Positions 7,859-15,883 of a DNA stretch of 64,000 bases are shown here, in pieces (positions within the stretch are counted from its first letter, which is position 1; every line of letters begins with the position of its first letter). Source of the DNA: Bacillus salacetis (GTDB lineage Bacteria; Bacillota; Bacilli; Bacillales; Bacillaceae_B); assembly GCF_003581585.1 (NCBI RefSeq), contig NZ_QXIR01000001.1:1-64000 (forward strand), written 5' to 3'. A model generated the notes under the pieces. That model was not told where the DNA came from. It made no database searches and saw only the letters and a program-made list of their open reading frames with translations. Made by a program: the position numbers and the translations under genes.

Positions 7859-8333
7859 TTCCACCCCTTCTTTCTCTCAAAATGTATTTACTTAGAAATA
7901 ATGACTCGTACTATAAAATATGTCGGAATCCTATCGATAAGACGTACTTTCCATCTTGGAAAATAAAATCCCTCCATGAATTATGATTGATACGTGTTTA
8001 TATGGCTTTCCCTTCAAGTCATTAGCCCGCGTGTGAAGAAGAGGAGAAAAAGGAAGTCCCATTGAAAGCTAAGAACCAGTAATCATGGATTCTAAAAGAA
8101 AGAGACAGACGCAGCATCTGTCTCTTTCTTCTATATTTATTTTCTTCCAGGTAAATGCCCGCTTTCTTACCATCCAGGCAGCCTGACCTCTTCTCTCATG
8201 AATCAGGTCTGTCCCCCCCTTAAACCACCGTGGAAGACCTTGCCACAAATATATCCATCTGCTTCATGGAAATCCCCCTGAAATACTGCTATATTAAACT
8301 ATGTACCAAAAAGCAACGGAAGGAAGTTGTGAG
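7859..8333. other. Intergenic region with one hairpin
   Basis: 475 bp between divergent nagP (-) and the zinc-ribbon gene (+). The only clear structure is a 12-bp perfect stem at 8096-8131 (GAAAGAGACAGA and complement) with T-rich flanks on both strands, a possible bidirectional terminator of an unseen short transcript. I see no convincing ORF. Confidence 0.5.
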
Positions 8334-8501
8334 ATGACAAACAATTCAGAAACCAAAAATGAAGACATCGTTTATTATAAAGATGAACCTGATGAAGTCA
8401 GCGGAAGATGCGAATGCGGGAATAAATTATTCAAATCGACTGTTAAAGATGGAATGTTTTACAGAAAGTGCAGAGAATGCGGCAAGACAAAAATTGTATA
8501 A
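8334..8501 (+). CDS. Small zinc-ribbon protein, unknown function
   Basis: 55 aa. The C-terminal half has RCECGNKLF...KCRECGK, a CxC-x15-20-CxxC arrangement that should form a treble-clef/zinc-ribbon fold. The N-terminal 25 residues are acidic and polar (KNEDIVYYKDEPDE). ATG 8334 follows GGAAGGAAG by about 10 nt. An in-frame ATG at 8301 has no ribosome site. A TGCTATATT extended -10 lies about 40 nt upstream, and a terminator hairpin follows. The fold is supported by the cysteine pattern. Confidence 0.7.
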   Translation: MTNNSETKNEDIVYYKDEPDEVSGRCECGNKLFKSTVKDGMFYRKCRECGKTKIV

Positions 8502-8534
8502 AAAACGAGGCTGGAACAAAAGCTTTTCATTAAC

Positions 8535-8596
8535 TAAAAAAGCCGAATTATTTTTAGAAATGCTAACTCAGCATTCTAGAATAGTTCGGCTTTTTG
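8535..8596 (+). terminator. Long imperfect terminator hairpin
   Basis: AAAAAAGCCGAA at 8536-8547 pairs with TTCGGCTTTTT at 8585-8595. An inner stem (AGAAATGCT/AGCATTCT) closes the loop. It ends the zinc-ribbon transcript. Confidence 0.75.
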
Positions 8597-8666
8597 AATT
8601 CAATTAGATCTTAAGTGAAATTAGCATTCGGCTTTGGACGCTAATAAAATAGCTATGTCACAGCCT

Positions 8667-9095
8667 CTACATTTTTATATCCGAATCTTTCTCTCTGTAT
8701 TTTGTATATAGAACCTTCGCTCCCAAAACCAACAGGACGAGAGCTGCATAAATCATGAAAAAAACCAGGTATCCCCATAATCCGATTACAGCATCGGCAA
8801 ATTCCATATTTCCCCTGTTTGTGATGGCCTGCTGAATTTCTATAGCAAACACTAGGACGAACATGAATGTCATGGTATAAAGGAAAGAAATGATTGTTAT
8901 GCCAAAAGGAAGCTTCGAAAGCCATTTAGTGAAAAGGAAAACGACCATAAAGGCAGCGATCCCGATGAATCCCATGATCCAGAAATGCAAATCTTTATCC
9001 GTTAGGTTCAGGCCCAAAAAGTCATTCGACACTTTAATCAGTATATCATGCAGCTGATTCACAGCTTCAGCCAGCGCTTTGATGCCTTTCTTCAT
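8667..9095 (-). CDS. Four-helix membrane protein, possibly VanZ-like
   Basis: 142 aa with four hydrophobic segments. Its DKDLHFW...GFIG start and its EIQQAITNRGNMEFADAVIGLWG block recall the DK..HF and E..Q....R..E..D...N..G motifs of VanZ-like proteins, but the match is distant. ATG 9095 is used because GGGAG precedes it; ATG 9110 has no ribosome site. Single gene; a MITE-like repeat lies upstream. Function unknown. Confidence 0.7.
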   Translation of the reverse strand: MKKGIKALAEAVNQLHDILIKVSNDFLGLNLTDKDLHFWIMGFIGIAAFMVVFLFTKWLSKLPFGITIISFLYTMTFMFVLVFAIEIQQAITNRGNMEFADAVIGLWGYLVFFMIYAALVLLVLGAKVLYTKYREKDSDIKM

Positions 9096-9175
9096 TTCCC
9101 GCTCTCCCATTTCTATATTAATCGAGCACCTACACAGTATACCAATATAGAAACCTGGATGGTATCACTTATTAC

Positions 9176-9369
9176 AAGGCTGTTTTCGCATATATTGTTG
9201 CTTTTGGAAAAATCCCGGGTGCCTGATTTTCCCACCTGTATTCCGATGTTTTACTCTCGAAACAAAAGAGCATCTTTTTTCTTTCCGGCTTATCAGGATT
9301 TTTCGGCGATTTACCAGGATATTAGTTGAAATTCATTTTAAATAGCGACAAAGTTTACGAATAGAGCCT
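9176..9369 (+). repeat. MITE-like repeat, copy 1 (194 bp)
   Basis: It begins AAGGCTGTTTTCGC and ends with the imperfect complement (TTACGAATAGAGCCT); about 18 of 25 terminal positions pair. Related copies are at 35363-35557 (inverted) and 59156-59297. Shared internal blocks are TTGTTGCTTT.GGAAAA and CGATTTACCAGGAT. It holds no ORF of its own. Confidence 0.8.
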
Positions 9370-9391
9370 ATTAAAATGATACCTTGGACAC

Positions 9392-10780
9392 TTACGCCGT
9401 TACAGTATTACTGGCCCGCCAGCGTGGCAGTAAAGCTTTCTCAGTATATGATGGTTCTTTCGCATACATGCGGATGACGTCCTTGATCTCCTCAGCGAGG
9501 TACTTTTCATTTTTATTATTCGCAAGCGATGGATAGCCGGATCCTCTCTGAAGATAATCCGAACTTGCAACCTTGTAGAATTTTTCCTCTTCAAGCGGCT
9601 GGCCGCCGATCAATACCTCAATGACCTTATTGCCATCATGCTTTATTATCGCTCCGGAAACATGCAGTTTTCCGGCAAACCTCCCCCGAAACCCTGGTCC
9701 CTTTCCCTCGGCAAGGCATACCTGTGCATCAAGCGACTGCTCGAATGCTTCCCGCAAGTGCTTACCCTGGACTTCAAAAGAAGTGGGATTTAGTGGTGAG
9801 GGACAAATCTCAATGAGTTTCTTGTTAGATATAAATTCAAATGCCCCGGCGTTGACTATCCCGCTGTTGATCAATCCTATTTCACACTGAAGCATATCCC
9901 GCAACCCGTCTGCGATCAAGTTACTGATCGGATTTTCTTCGACGGCATCATGCCAAAGGGGGGTATTAAGGCGATATAGCGGCTGACTCAAAACATCAAT
10001 GGCTTTCTCCTTATTTCGTTTGAGTATTGAGACCACTTCCCCATCTTCCTCCTCATCCCTTGTTGCCACTGTTTTGGAGTGAAGCAGTTCCACTCCTGCA
10101 GTAGAGATCTCAATATCAATGATTCCCACATATTCCCCATAACAACCGGCACTATTCAAGATCGTTCCATTGACTATTTTCGCCTCCGGGTAAAGCTGGT
10201 GATCATGAGAGGAGATGATGATATCAATACCATCTATTTCCTCTGCAAGGGCATCATCTGCAAAAGTACCGACATGATTCAGCACAAGACAAAGATCATA
10301 TTCCCCTTTTCGAGTTTGGATTACCTCCTTAAGGGCTTCCTTATAAGAACTGATATGGACCCCCAAACCATCATTGAAAGCCCCAAGATCAGGTGAAGAT
10401 CCAGTAATGAGGATACGGACCCCTTACTTCTGAATGATTATGGATGGCATAACTCCTTTGACCGGAACCTTTCCTTTTCTTTGAAGGTTGTTACTGATGA
10501 ACGGCACCCTGCTTATCTCCGCCATATACTGCAGGGTGTCCACTCCATTGAAGGTTTCGTTATTGCCGATGGTGATGGCGTCATACCCTGCGTACTCCAG
10601 CAGTTCTATCGCAGCTGCCCCTCTTGTACCCTGGAGCTCGATACTTTTAAAGTCTGCAAAATCACCGCCATCCACTAACAATGTATGTTCATCTTTGTAC
10701 TTTTTGATTAAAGTGACAGCTCTGGAAAATTGCCCAAAGTGACTGTGCAGATCATTCGTATGCATGATTCTTAATTTCAT
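9392..10780 (-). pseudogene. yunD: YunD-type metallophosphoesterase/5'-nucleotidase interrupted by an in-frame stop
   Basis: 463 codons in one frame, matching the usual length of YunD (about 460 aa), but codon 119 (10424-10426) is TAA. The N-terminal part (10424-10780) has the metal sites HTNDLHSHFG, DGGDFAD and GNNETF. After the stop the same frame continues GVRILITGSS..., then NHVG, SSHDHQ and the C-terminal 5'-nucleotidase domain. The family hydrolyses nucleotides or related phosphoesters in the bacterial envelope or cytosol. No signal peptide is seen. RBS AGAGGTGG, ATG 10780. A restart at TTG 10366 would yield only a partial enzyme. A sequencing error is possible. Confidence 0.82.
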
Positions 10781-10949
10781 ATTCCACCTCTATTTTCAAT
10801 ACTTGTTACCAATAAGCTTCGAGGCATCATCCTATACTCCTGCAAACATAGAAAAATTCCGAATATTAAAATTCCATTTTTTTCTTAATTTTTCGTTTAA
10901 AAATCTTGTTAATAGTCTATAATACCTATAGGAACGGAGATGTTGATAT

Positions 10950-11093
10950 ATGAACAAAGACATTGAAACCCTTATCTTCATAAAAGAACTCGGCAGACTT
11001 TTTGATGATTATAAGCGATGCCCTGACACTAGTTTAAAAGCATTGATACAAGATGAAATTCTTTTCTTGACAGAAATCATAAACCCGAATTAA
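10950..11093 (+). CDS. Small hypothetical protein, 47 aa
   Basis: ATG 10950 with GGAG about 10 nt upstream and TATAAT at about 10918-10923. The product is a mainly helical, charged peptide (MNKDIETLIFIKELGRLFDD...LIQDEILFLTEII). It is followed at once by a terminator, which supports a real transcript. The family is not recognised. It resembles small regulatory helical-hairpin proteins only in general character. Confidence 0.5.
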   Translation: MNKDIETLIFIKELGRLFDDYKRCPDTSLKALIQDEILFLTEIINPN

Positions 11094-11106
11094 TTATTCT
11101 ATAAAT

Positions 11107-11142
11107 AACGGCCCTGTTTTTTTGCAGAGCCGTTTTTCTTTT
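11107..11142 (+). terminator. Intrinsic terminator
   Basis: AACGGCcCTG / CAGaGCCGTT stem with a T-rich loop and a T-rich tail, directly after the 47-aa ORF. Confidence 0.75.
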
Positions 11143-11205
11143 CACTCATTTTCTAAGACAGGCATGAATAACCTTCTTATAGATGAAATCGTCTAAGGAG
11201 GAATA

Positions 11206-11547
11206 ATGATGAAAAAGATTTTCGTAATTGGAGCTGCTCTCCTGTTCATTAGCGGATGCGGTACTGAAGAGGCAGCTGTTCCAAGTGAACTGTGCGGATA
11301 TGGAGAGATGATGACCGTCAATGGAAAAGAGTATCTGCGGATTAATGAAGAAAAACCGCTGACTCTGGACAAAGAAATGGGTGAAATCACTTCAAAGATA
11401 GATAAAGCTCTTCACCCTGTCGCTGATCTCACCTCTAACAGCCTGGAGGAAGGGACTAAAATTTTCAGTGTACGGAACCATGATGATTTTCTTGTTGCAA
11501 AAACGAGTAATGAAAAGTATCTTCTATTCGAACAAATAAATTATTAA
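11206..11547 (+). CDS. Small lipoprotein, unknown function
   Basis: 113 aa. A type II signal peptide with lipobox FISGC (Cys18) means the mature protein is anchored to the outer face of the membrane. The mature part (about 95 aa) is polar with no motif I recognise. AAGGAGG lies 4 nt before ATG 11206; ATG 11209 is an alternative. A short hairpin at 11554-11578 ends the unit. Confidence 0.75.
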   Translation: MMKKIFVIGAALLFISGCGTEEAAVPSELCGYGEMMTVNGKEYLRINEEKPLTLDKEMGEITSKIDKALHPVADLTSNSLEEGTKIFSVRNHDDFLVAKTSNEKYLLFEQINY

Positions 11548-11553
11548 GTGAAT

Positions 11554-11578
11554 GTCTGGCAAATGCCGGACTTTCTCT
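11554..11578 (+). terminator. Short terminator after the lipoprotein gene
   Basis: GTCTGGC / GCCGGAC stem with a 4-nt loop, followed by TTTCTCTT. Confidence 0.5.
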
Positions 11579-11690
11579 TGTCCACAATTAATTTCCTTTC
11601 CCTGGATGAAATAAGATATAATAATCGGTAGTTTGATAATTTGGAAGAGAAGTCCGGAAAACCGTGATAGAGAAGTTGGAGGATAATTAA

Positions 11691-12545
11691 ATGACTAATG
11701 AAATACATGCATTGGGACACAGAATTTTAGTCAAGAAACATGATCTTGCAAAAGAAATACATAGGGATAGAATGGCAGGGGTCCCCATGACTGAAACAGA
11801 TAAACACAATTTCGCAAAATTCGAACCAAAAATCCTCGAACTTCGTGCGGAATTTCTCAGCTTATTTGGAGAAGCATTGGTACAGTATGAAGATCCGCAG
11901 CAAGCTATCAATCAAGTTGACCAATGGGGGCGTACGAACGGTGAGTATTTCTTCCAACTGGGAGCACCTTTGAATGAAGCGTTGAAGGACACAAGTTTCT
12001 ATAGGGAATATATCTGGAAGGCTGTCAGGGAAGCAGCAAATGAATGCAGTATTTCCACAGACACTTTATTTAAAGTAATCTCTATTATAGATCCATTATT
12101 GGACCGAGCGGTTTATAATTTCAGTCTGAGCTATGTGGACAGTTTCCAAAAGGCAATGGAAAATGCAAAATCGGCTTTCCTTGAATTATCAGTTCCAGTA
12201 GTCCCTCTTGGACCGGAAGTCGGTATCTTGCCTTTAATCGGAAATATCGATACTGAACGGGCAAGGCTGCTGATTGAGGAAACATTAAAGCAAGCGGAAA
12301 GATTACAATTGAATCACCTTGTCATCGACCTGTCCGGTGTACTCACTGTTGATACGATGGTTGCTGATCAATTATTCAAGATAATCGAAGCCCTTTCTTT
12401 AATCGGGGTAAAGGCGATCATCACCGGGATCCGCCCAGAGGTCTCTCATACAATGGTTTCCCTGGGATTGAACCTTGATCGCTTGACGATTAAAGGGACC
12501 CTTCATCAAGCTTTGATTGCGCTGAATTTCAATACCGTTTCTTAA
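11691..12545 (+). CDS. RsbR paralogue (stressosome sensor, STAS domain)
   Basis: 284 aa. RsbR proteins form the stressosome with RsbS and are phosphorylated by RsbT to release sigma-B activation. The N-terminal helical sensor domain spans about 1-155 and the C-terminal STAS domain about 165-280, with VVPLGPEVGILPLIGNIDTERA and VIDLSGVLTVDTMVADQL. The second motif contains the usual RsbT target position (Thr in VDTMVA). The sensor domain is specific to each paralogue, so the signal is unknown. ATG 11691 follows GTTGGAGGATA. Single gene with a terminator at 12558-12586. No sigma-B promoter is seen upstream. Confidence 0.87.
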   Translation: MTNEIHALGHRILVKKHDLAKEIHRDRMAGVPMTETDKHNFAKFEPKILELRAEFLSLFGEALVQYEDPQQAINQVDQWGRTNGEYFFQLGAPLNEALKDTSFYREYIWKAVREAANECSISTDTLFKVISIIDPLLDRAVYNFSLSYVDSFQKAMENAKSAFLELSVPVVPLGPEVGILPLIGNIDTERARLLIEETLKQAERLQLNHLVIDLSGVLTVDTMVADQLFKIIEALSLIGVKAIITGIRPEVSHTMVSLGLNLDRLTIKGTLHQALIALNFNTVS

Positions 12546-12557
12546 GCCATATTTCCA

Positions 12558-12586
12558 GCAGCCACATTTATGCGGCTGCTATTTTT
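12558..12586 (+). terminator. Terminator of the rsbR-like gene
   Basis: AGCAGCC / GGCTGCT stem, 9-nt loop, then ATTTTTT. Confidence 0.8.
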
Positions 12587-12621
12587 TCGAATTAATTTCA
12601 TTTCAATAATGAGTCCGGCAC

Positions 12622-12649
12622 AAATAAAAAGGACTGAAACTCAGCCCTT
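12622..12649 (-). terminator. Terminator of the secreted-protein gene
   Basis: The minus-strand RNA forms AAGGGCTGA / TCAGTCCTT (one G-U) and then U-rich sequence, 10 nt after the stop codon. Confidence 0.7.
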
Positions 12650-12658
12650 CATTCCACG

Positions 12659-12976
12659 CTACAAGGCAAATCTATCATATACTGTTTTGATTACTTTTCC
12701 GGTTTTGTCGTAATAAACTTCCTTCGTATAATACCAATAAGAATCCCTATCGCTATATAGCTTGATGTATCCTGATGAAGTATAGACAGTCTTCACATAG
12801 GTCCAGGTATGTCCGCCTCCATCCACTGGAACAGATAATGGACTGATTGTATCATCATCTGCCTGCATCACTGCTCCTTTATCGGATTCCTCAGCCGATG
12901 CTGCACCGCTGCTAAGGATTGCTGCTGCCGCTACCCCTCCAAGAAGACTAAAGAATGTTTTTTTTGCCGACATCAT
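12659..12976 (-). CDS. Small secreted protein, unknown function
   Basis: 105 aa. Sec signal peptide with cleavage after GAASA (about residue 28). The mature protein of about 77 aa begins with an acidic stretch (EESDKGAVMQADDD), then an aromatic-rich domain with repeated Tyr/Trp (HTWTYVKTVY, DSYWYYTKEVYYDKTGK). It contains no cysteine. The charged pro-like stretch and compact aromatic domain resemble secreted Bacillus peptides such as LCI-type antimicrobials, but I see no real motif match. RBS AGAGGGGAAAG; ATG 12976 (or 12973). Single gene. Confidence 0.7.
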   Translation of the reverse strand: MMSAKKTFFSLLGGVAAAAILSSGAASAEESDKGAVMQADDDTISPLSVPVDGGGHTWTYVKTVYTSSGYIKLYSDRDSYWYYTKEVYYDKTGKVIKTVYDRFAL

Positions 12977-13092
12977 TTTCTTTCCCCTCTTTCAGTGATT
13001 TATCTATTTCTGCTCACTTGATGAAAATAATCTTTGATTTCAGCAGGGTGATATAGTGCAATTCTCTTATATATTATCATAATCTTTCCAAT

Positions 13093-14064
13093 TCATTTGA
13101 AAATTGGTGCAATTTTATCGATCCGATTTGTCCATAACCCACCAGTATAGTTTGAAGGCAGTGTTTCCAGATCCTTCTCTGAATCAAACCCTTCAGACCA
13201 GGTTCCGTCTCCAGCCACAATGATGACTCTTGTCTCCACAGCCTCCATCCGATTTAGGAATTTATCCGGCCAGCCCCATAACAAACGGACATATTTTTGC
13301 GGTATGTGCAGCTGGGTTTCAGTGCAATCATCCGGCACTGCTCCCGACCATCCGTATGACAGGTAAGGAATAAGACAGCCTTTCAGCGTTTCTTTCGACA
13401 TTACCCTGATATCAGGGAGGACCTTTTTCAGCGATTGAATCGGGGCATCTCCTCCATAAACTGTAATTAAATCCCGCTGGCTGTCTGAAAGCTGCAAGAT
13501 TTTTTCAGCCAGCAGGCTGCCTTCCTCACGGTCATTGCTTTTAATATGAATCAAGAACAACTTACCAGGGAAAGTACTTAACACTTCCTTCAAGGATGGC
13601 ATGAGCCCGACTCCTTCTCCCCTGAAAGGGTACGTCTTTCCGCCATCAGCTGTATATCCATATCCAATATCAGCCTTTTTCAACTGCTCCATTGTATACT
13701 CTTTCGGTTCTCCTGTAAGATTGGTGCGGCAATCCAGGGTCCAGTCATGAAAAACGGCAAATTCCCCGTCCTTCGTTGGCCGGATATCAAATTCCACCAT
13801 ATCTGCCCCCTCCTTAAAGGCTGCTTCTATAGAAGGAAGCGTATTCTCCAAATAAGTATGCTCCGGCTCATAGATTCTTTCCGCCGTACAAGTATCCCCT
13901 TCAATCCCATGCATGCTGAACGTTTGGGCCATTCCCCGGTGAGCAAGAAGGAAGGGGTCCCCTTTCCGCTCTTTTGTGAGGAGAGATGTATTATTGGCAA
14001 AAATAAAAACTGATAGAATAAGGATGACAATGGCACTCTTCTTTACTAGTTTCTTAAAGTTCAC
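13093..14064 (-). CDS. Membrane-anchored glycerophosphodiester phosphodiesterase family protein
   Basis: 323 aa. It should hydrolyse glycerophosphodiesters to glycerol-3-phosphate and an alcohol outside the cell. An N-terminal anchor (about 9-26) is followed by the GDPD barrel: AHRGMAQ, ENTLPSIEAAFKEGADMVEFDI (described by parts: ENTLPS and EFDIRPTKDG) and FHDWTLDCRTN carry the catalytic His and metal-binding Glu/Asp. The start is placed at GTG 14064 because GGAGG, which lies inside the longer open frame, is 8-12 nt upstream. It contains an unusual insert between AHRG and ENT with two Cys. Divergent from the FHA regulator gene. Confidence 0.83.
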   Translation of the reverse strand: MNFKKLVKKSAIVILILSVFIFANNTSLLTKERKGDPFLLAHRGMAQTFSMHGIEGDTCTAERIYEPEHTYLENTLPSIEAAFKEGADMVEFDIRPTKDGEFAVFHDWTLDCRTNLTGEPKEYTMEQLKKADIGYGYTADGGKTYPFRGEGVGLMPSLKEVLSTFPGKLFLIHIKSNDREEGSLLAEKILQLSDSQRDLITVYGGDAPIQSLKKVLPDIRVMSKETLKGCLIPYLSYGWSGAVPDDCTETQLHIPQKYVRLLWGWPDKFLNRMEAVETRVIIVAGDGTWSEGFDSEKDLETLPSNYTGGLWTNRIDKIAPIFK

Positions 14065-14182
14065 TTTCCTAACCTCCAATTTCGGTATAAACTATCTATG
14101 AAGACTATAGTAAATATTAAGGACATTCCTCAATAGAAGATCAATGATAATTCAATAACAATCACATCATTAGGAGAATAAA

Positions 14183-14866
14183 ATGAAAGCAGCTGCATTT
14201 ATGATCATTGAACAAGGCACACCTTATGAAAACGGCGCCTTTATACCCCTTAGCTCCAGAAAAACCATTATTGGCAGGAAGTCAAAAGAGAATTCTCCTG
14301 ACATCCCCTTTCAGAATATCCACATATCAAGGGAACACGCCGCGATAATCCAACATCAATCCGGTGAGTTCTTCATTGAAGATCTAGGCAGCAAGCATGG
14401 GACATGGCTCAACCGCCGGCCGCTTACTGCTAATCAGCAGATTCCCTTAAGAAATTCTGACAATATTTCATTGGCTGGCGGCTTGATTAAATTTTCTTTT
14501 ACACTGACCAGCCTTGAGTTGACAGCCGATCTTGTTCCCATGGGCCATGCCGCCACCCCAAAGGAATTTCAGTTAAACCCCATAAGACAGGAACTGACAG
14601 TCAATGGGGCCATCCGTGTTTTTTCAGAGAAGGAGTTTAAATGTTTAGAGGTTTTATTGAACAACCACAGTCAGTTCATCTATAACGACGATATAAAAGA
14701 AACTGTCTGGCCAGAGAGAAAACATTCAGAGGATTCGACACCTGATGTAACACCTGAAGAAATCAATGCACTGATCTATCGTATCCGAAAGAAACTACCT
14801 GAGTGCCTGAGCATAGAAAATATAAGAAGCAGGGGATACATCTTATCAATTCAAGATATTACCTGA
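14183..14866 (+). CDS. FHA domain protein with C-terminal winged helix
   Basis: 227 aa. The N-terminal FHA domain (about 20-105) has IIGRKS, the phosphothreonine-binding IHISREHAA and GSKHGTWLNRR. The C-terminal part (about 125-225) is an OmpR/PhoB-like winged helix (FSEKEFKCLEVLLNN, VWPE, INALIYRIRKKL, RSRGYIL). It would thus read a Thr-phosphorylated partner and bind DNA. No kinase lies beside it; the divergent neighbour is a GDPD gene. RBS TAGGAG, ATG 14183. FHA fused to this kind of winged helix is uncommon in Bacillus and its targets are unknown. Confidence 0.82.
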   Translation: MKAAAFMIIEQGTPYENGAFIPLSSRKTIIGRKSKENSPDIPFQNIHISREHAAIIQHQSGEFFIEDLGSKHGTWLNRRPLTANQQIPLRNSDNISLAGGLIKFSFTLTSLELTADLVPMGHAATPKEFQLNPIRQELTVNGAIRVFSEKEFKCLEVLLNNHSQFIYNDDIKETVWPERKHSEDSTPDVTPEEINALIYRIRKKLPECLSIENIRSRGYILSIQDIT

Positions 14867-14964
14867 AGGATCCGGTGAAAAGGACAGAACAAACTTCTCT
14901 ACATGTTCAATGAAAGACCATGTTCCGTCTTTTTGTGATAGCACCACTATTCATAAAAAGAGCC

Positions 14965-14998
14965 AAAAAAAGCAGACACATGACAGCGTCTGCTTTTT
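14965..14998. terminator. Bidirectional terminator
   Basis: AAAAAGCAGAC / GTCTGCTTTTT perfect stem between the FHA gene (+) and an aldo-keto reductase gene (-). Confidence 0.85.
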
Positions 14999-15010
14999 GT
15001 CCCACTGCAT

Positions 15011-15850
15011 TTAAAAATCAAAGTCATCCGGATCAGGACCGACCCGATGATCCTGATTCAAACCATCTATCTTTCTCATATCCGGTTCAGTAAGTTCAAA
15101 ATCAAATACGGATGCATTTTCTATAATCCTTTTTTCTTTGGTGGACTTGGGAATCACCACGATCTGATTCTGCAAATGCCAGCGAAGGATCACTTGTGCT
15201 GCTGTCTTGGTGTACTTTTCTCCTATTTCTTGAAGAACAGGGTGTCCGAGGATTTCCCCCTGCATCAAAGGTGACCATGCCTCAAGCTGGATATTATTTT
15301 TTTCACAAAAAGCCAGCAGCGTTTTCTGCGTCAATCTTGGATGGAGTTCTACCTGATTCACCATCGGCTTTATAACAGCTTCCATAAGCAAGGTTTTTAA
15401 ATGATGAATTTGAAAATTGCTTACCCCCACCGCTTTGATTTTTCCATCTTTATAAAGCTTCTCAAGGGCTTTCCATGCATCGATATATCTCCCTTCCACC
15501 GGCCAATGGATCAGATAAAGGTCCAGGTAATCCAAGCCGGATTTTTCTAATGATTGTTCAAATGCAGCCAAAGTTTCTTCATAACCCAGATCATCATTCC
15601 ATACTTTCGAGGTGATGAACAGGTCGCTTCTGTTTATTCCGGCTTCTTGGGTTCCTTCCCTGATCCCTCGGCCTACTCCTTCTTCATTTCCATAGATGGC
15701 GGCAGTATCGATACTTCTATATCCATGCTTGATCGCTGTATTAACCGCATGGACAAGCTCCGGACCTTCTTCTACTTTAAATACACCCAGCCCCAGCAAT
15801 GGCATTTGAATTCCGTTAGATAATTGAGTTGTGCTTTGTAACATGTTCAT
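15011..15850 (-). CDS. Aldo/keto reductase (YtbE/YvgN type)
   Basis: 279 aa. NADPH-dependent reduction of aldehydes such as methylglyoxal. The AKR signature GYRSIDTAAIYGNEEGVG carries the catalytic Asp and Tyr, TSKVW carries Lys and LIHWP carries His. The NADPH-binding IVVIPKSTKEKRI is present near the C-terminus. ATG 15850 is chosen (GGAGG 8 nt upstream) over the longer TTG frame. It follows the MFS exporter gene at 33 nt and shares its transcript, so both are probably under the divergent HxlR regulator. A second AKR lies at 17717. Confidence 0.9.
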   Translation of the reverse strand: MNMLQSTTQLSNGIQMPLLGLGVFKVEEGPELVHAVNTAIKHGYRSIDTAAIYGNEEGVGRGIREGTQEAGINRSDLFITSKVWNDDLGYEETLAAFEQSLEKSGLDYLDLYLIHWPVEGRYIDAWKALEKLYKDGKIKAVGVSNFQIHHLKTLLMEAVIKPMVNQVELHPRLTQKTLLAFCEKNNIQLEAWSPLMQGEILGHPVLQEIGEKYTKTAAQVILRWHLQNQIVVIPKSTKEKRIIENASVFDFELTEPDMRKIDGLNQDHRVGPDPDDFDF

Positions 15851-15883
15851 ATTCTTTTCCTCCAATTATTTTATTCTTTACGC

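Noticed and set aside
9392-10780. Two separate genes for the two halves of yunD
   Set aside because: Both halves are in one frame with only a TAA between, total length matches the family, and no ribosome site supports the second start.
11580-11690. Sigma-B promoter before the rsbR-like gene
   Set aside because: No GTTTAA-N12-15-GGGWAW pair is found; only a TATAAT with poor -35.
12659-12976. Lactococcin 972-type bacteriocin
   Set aside because: Signal peptide and aromatic residues fit loosely, but the family motif and the usual ABC immunity genes are absent.
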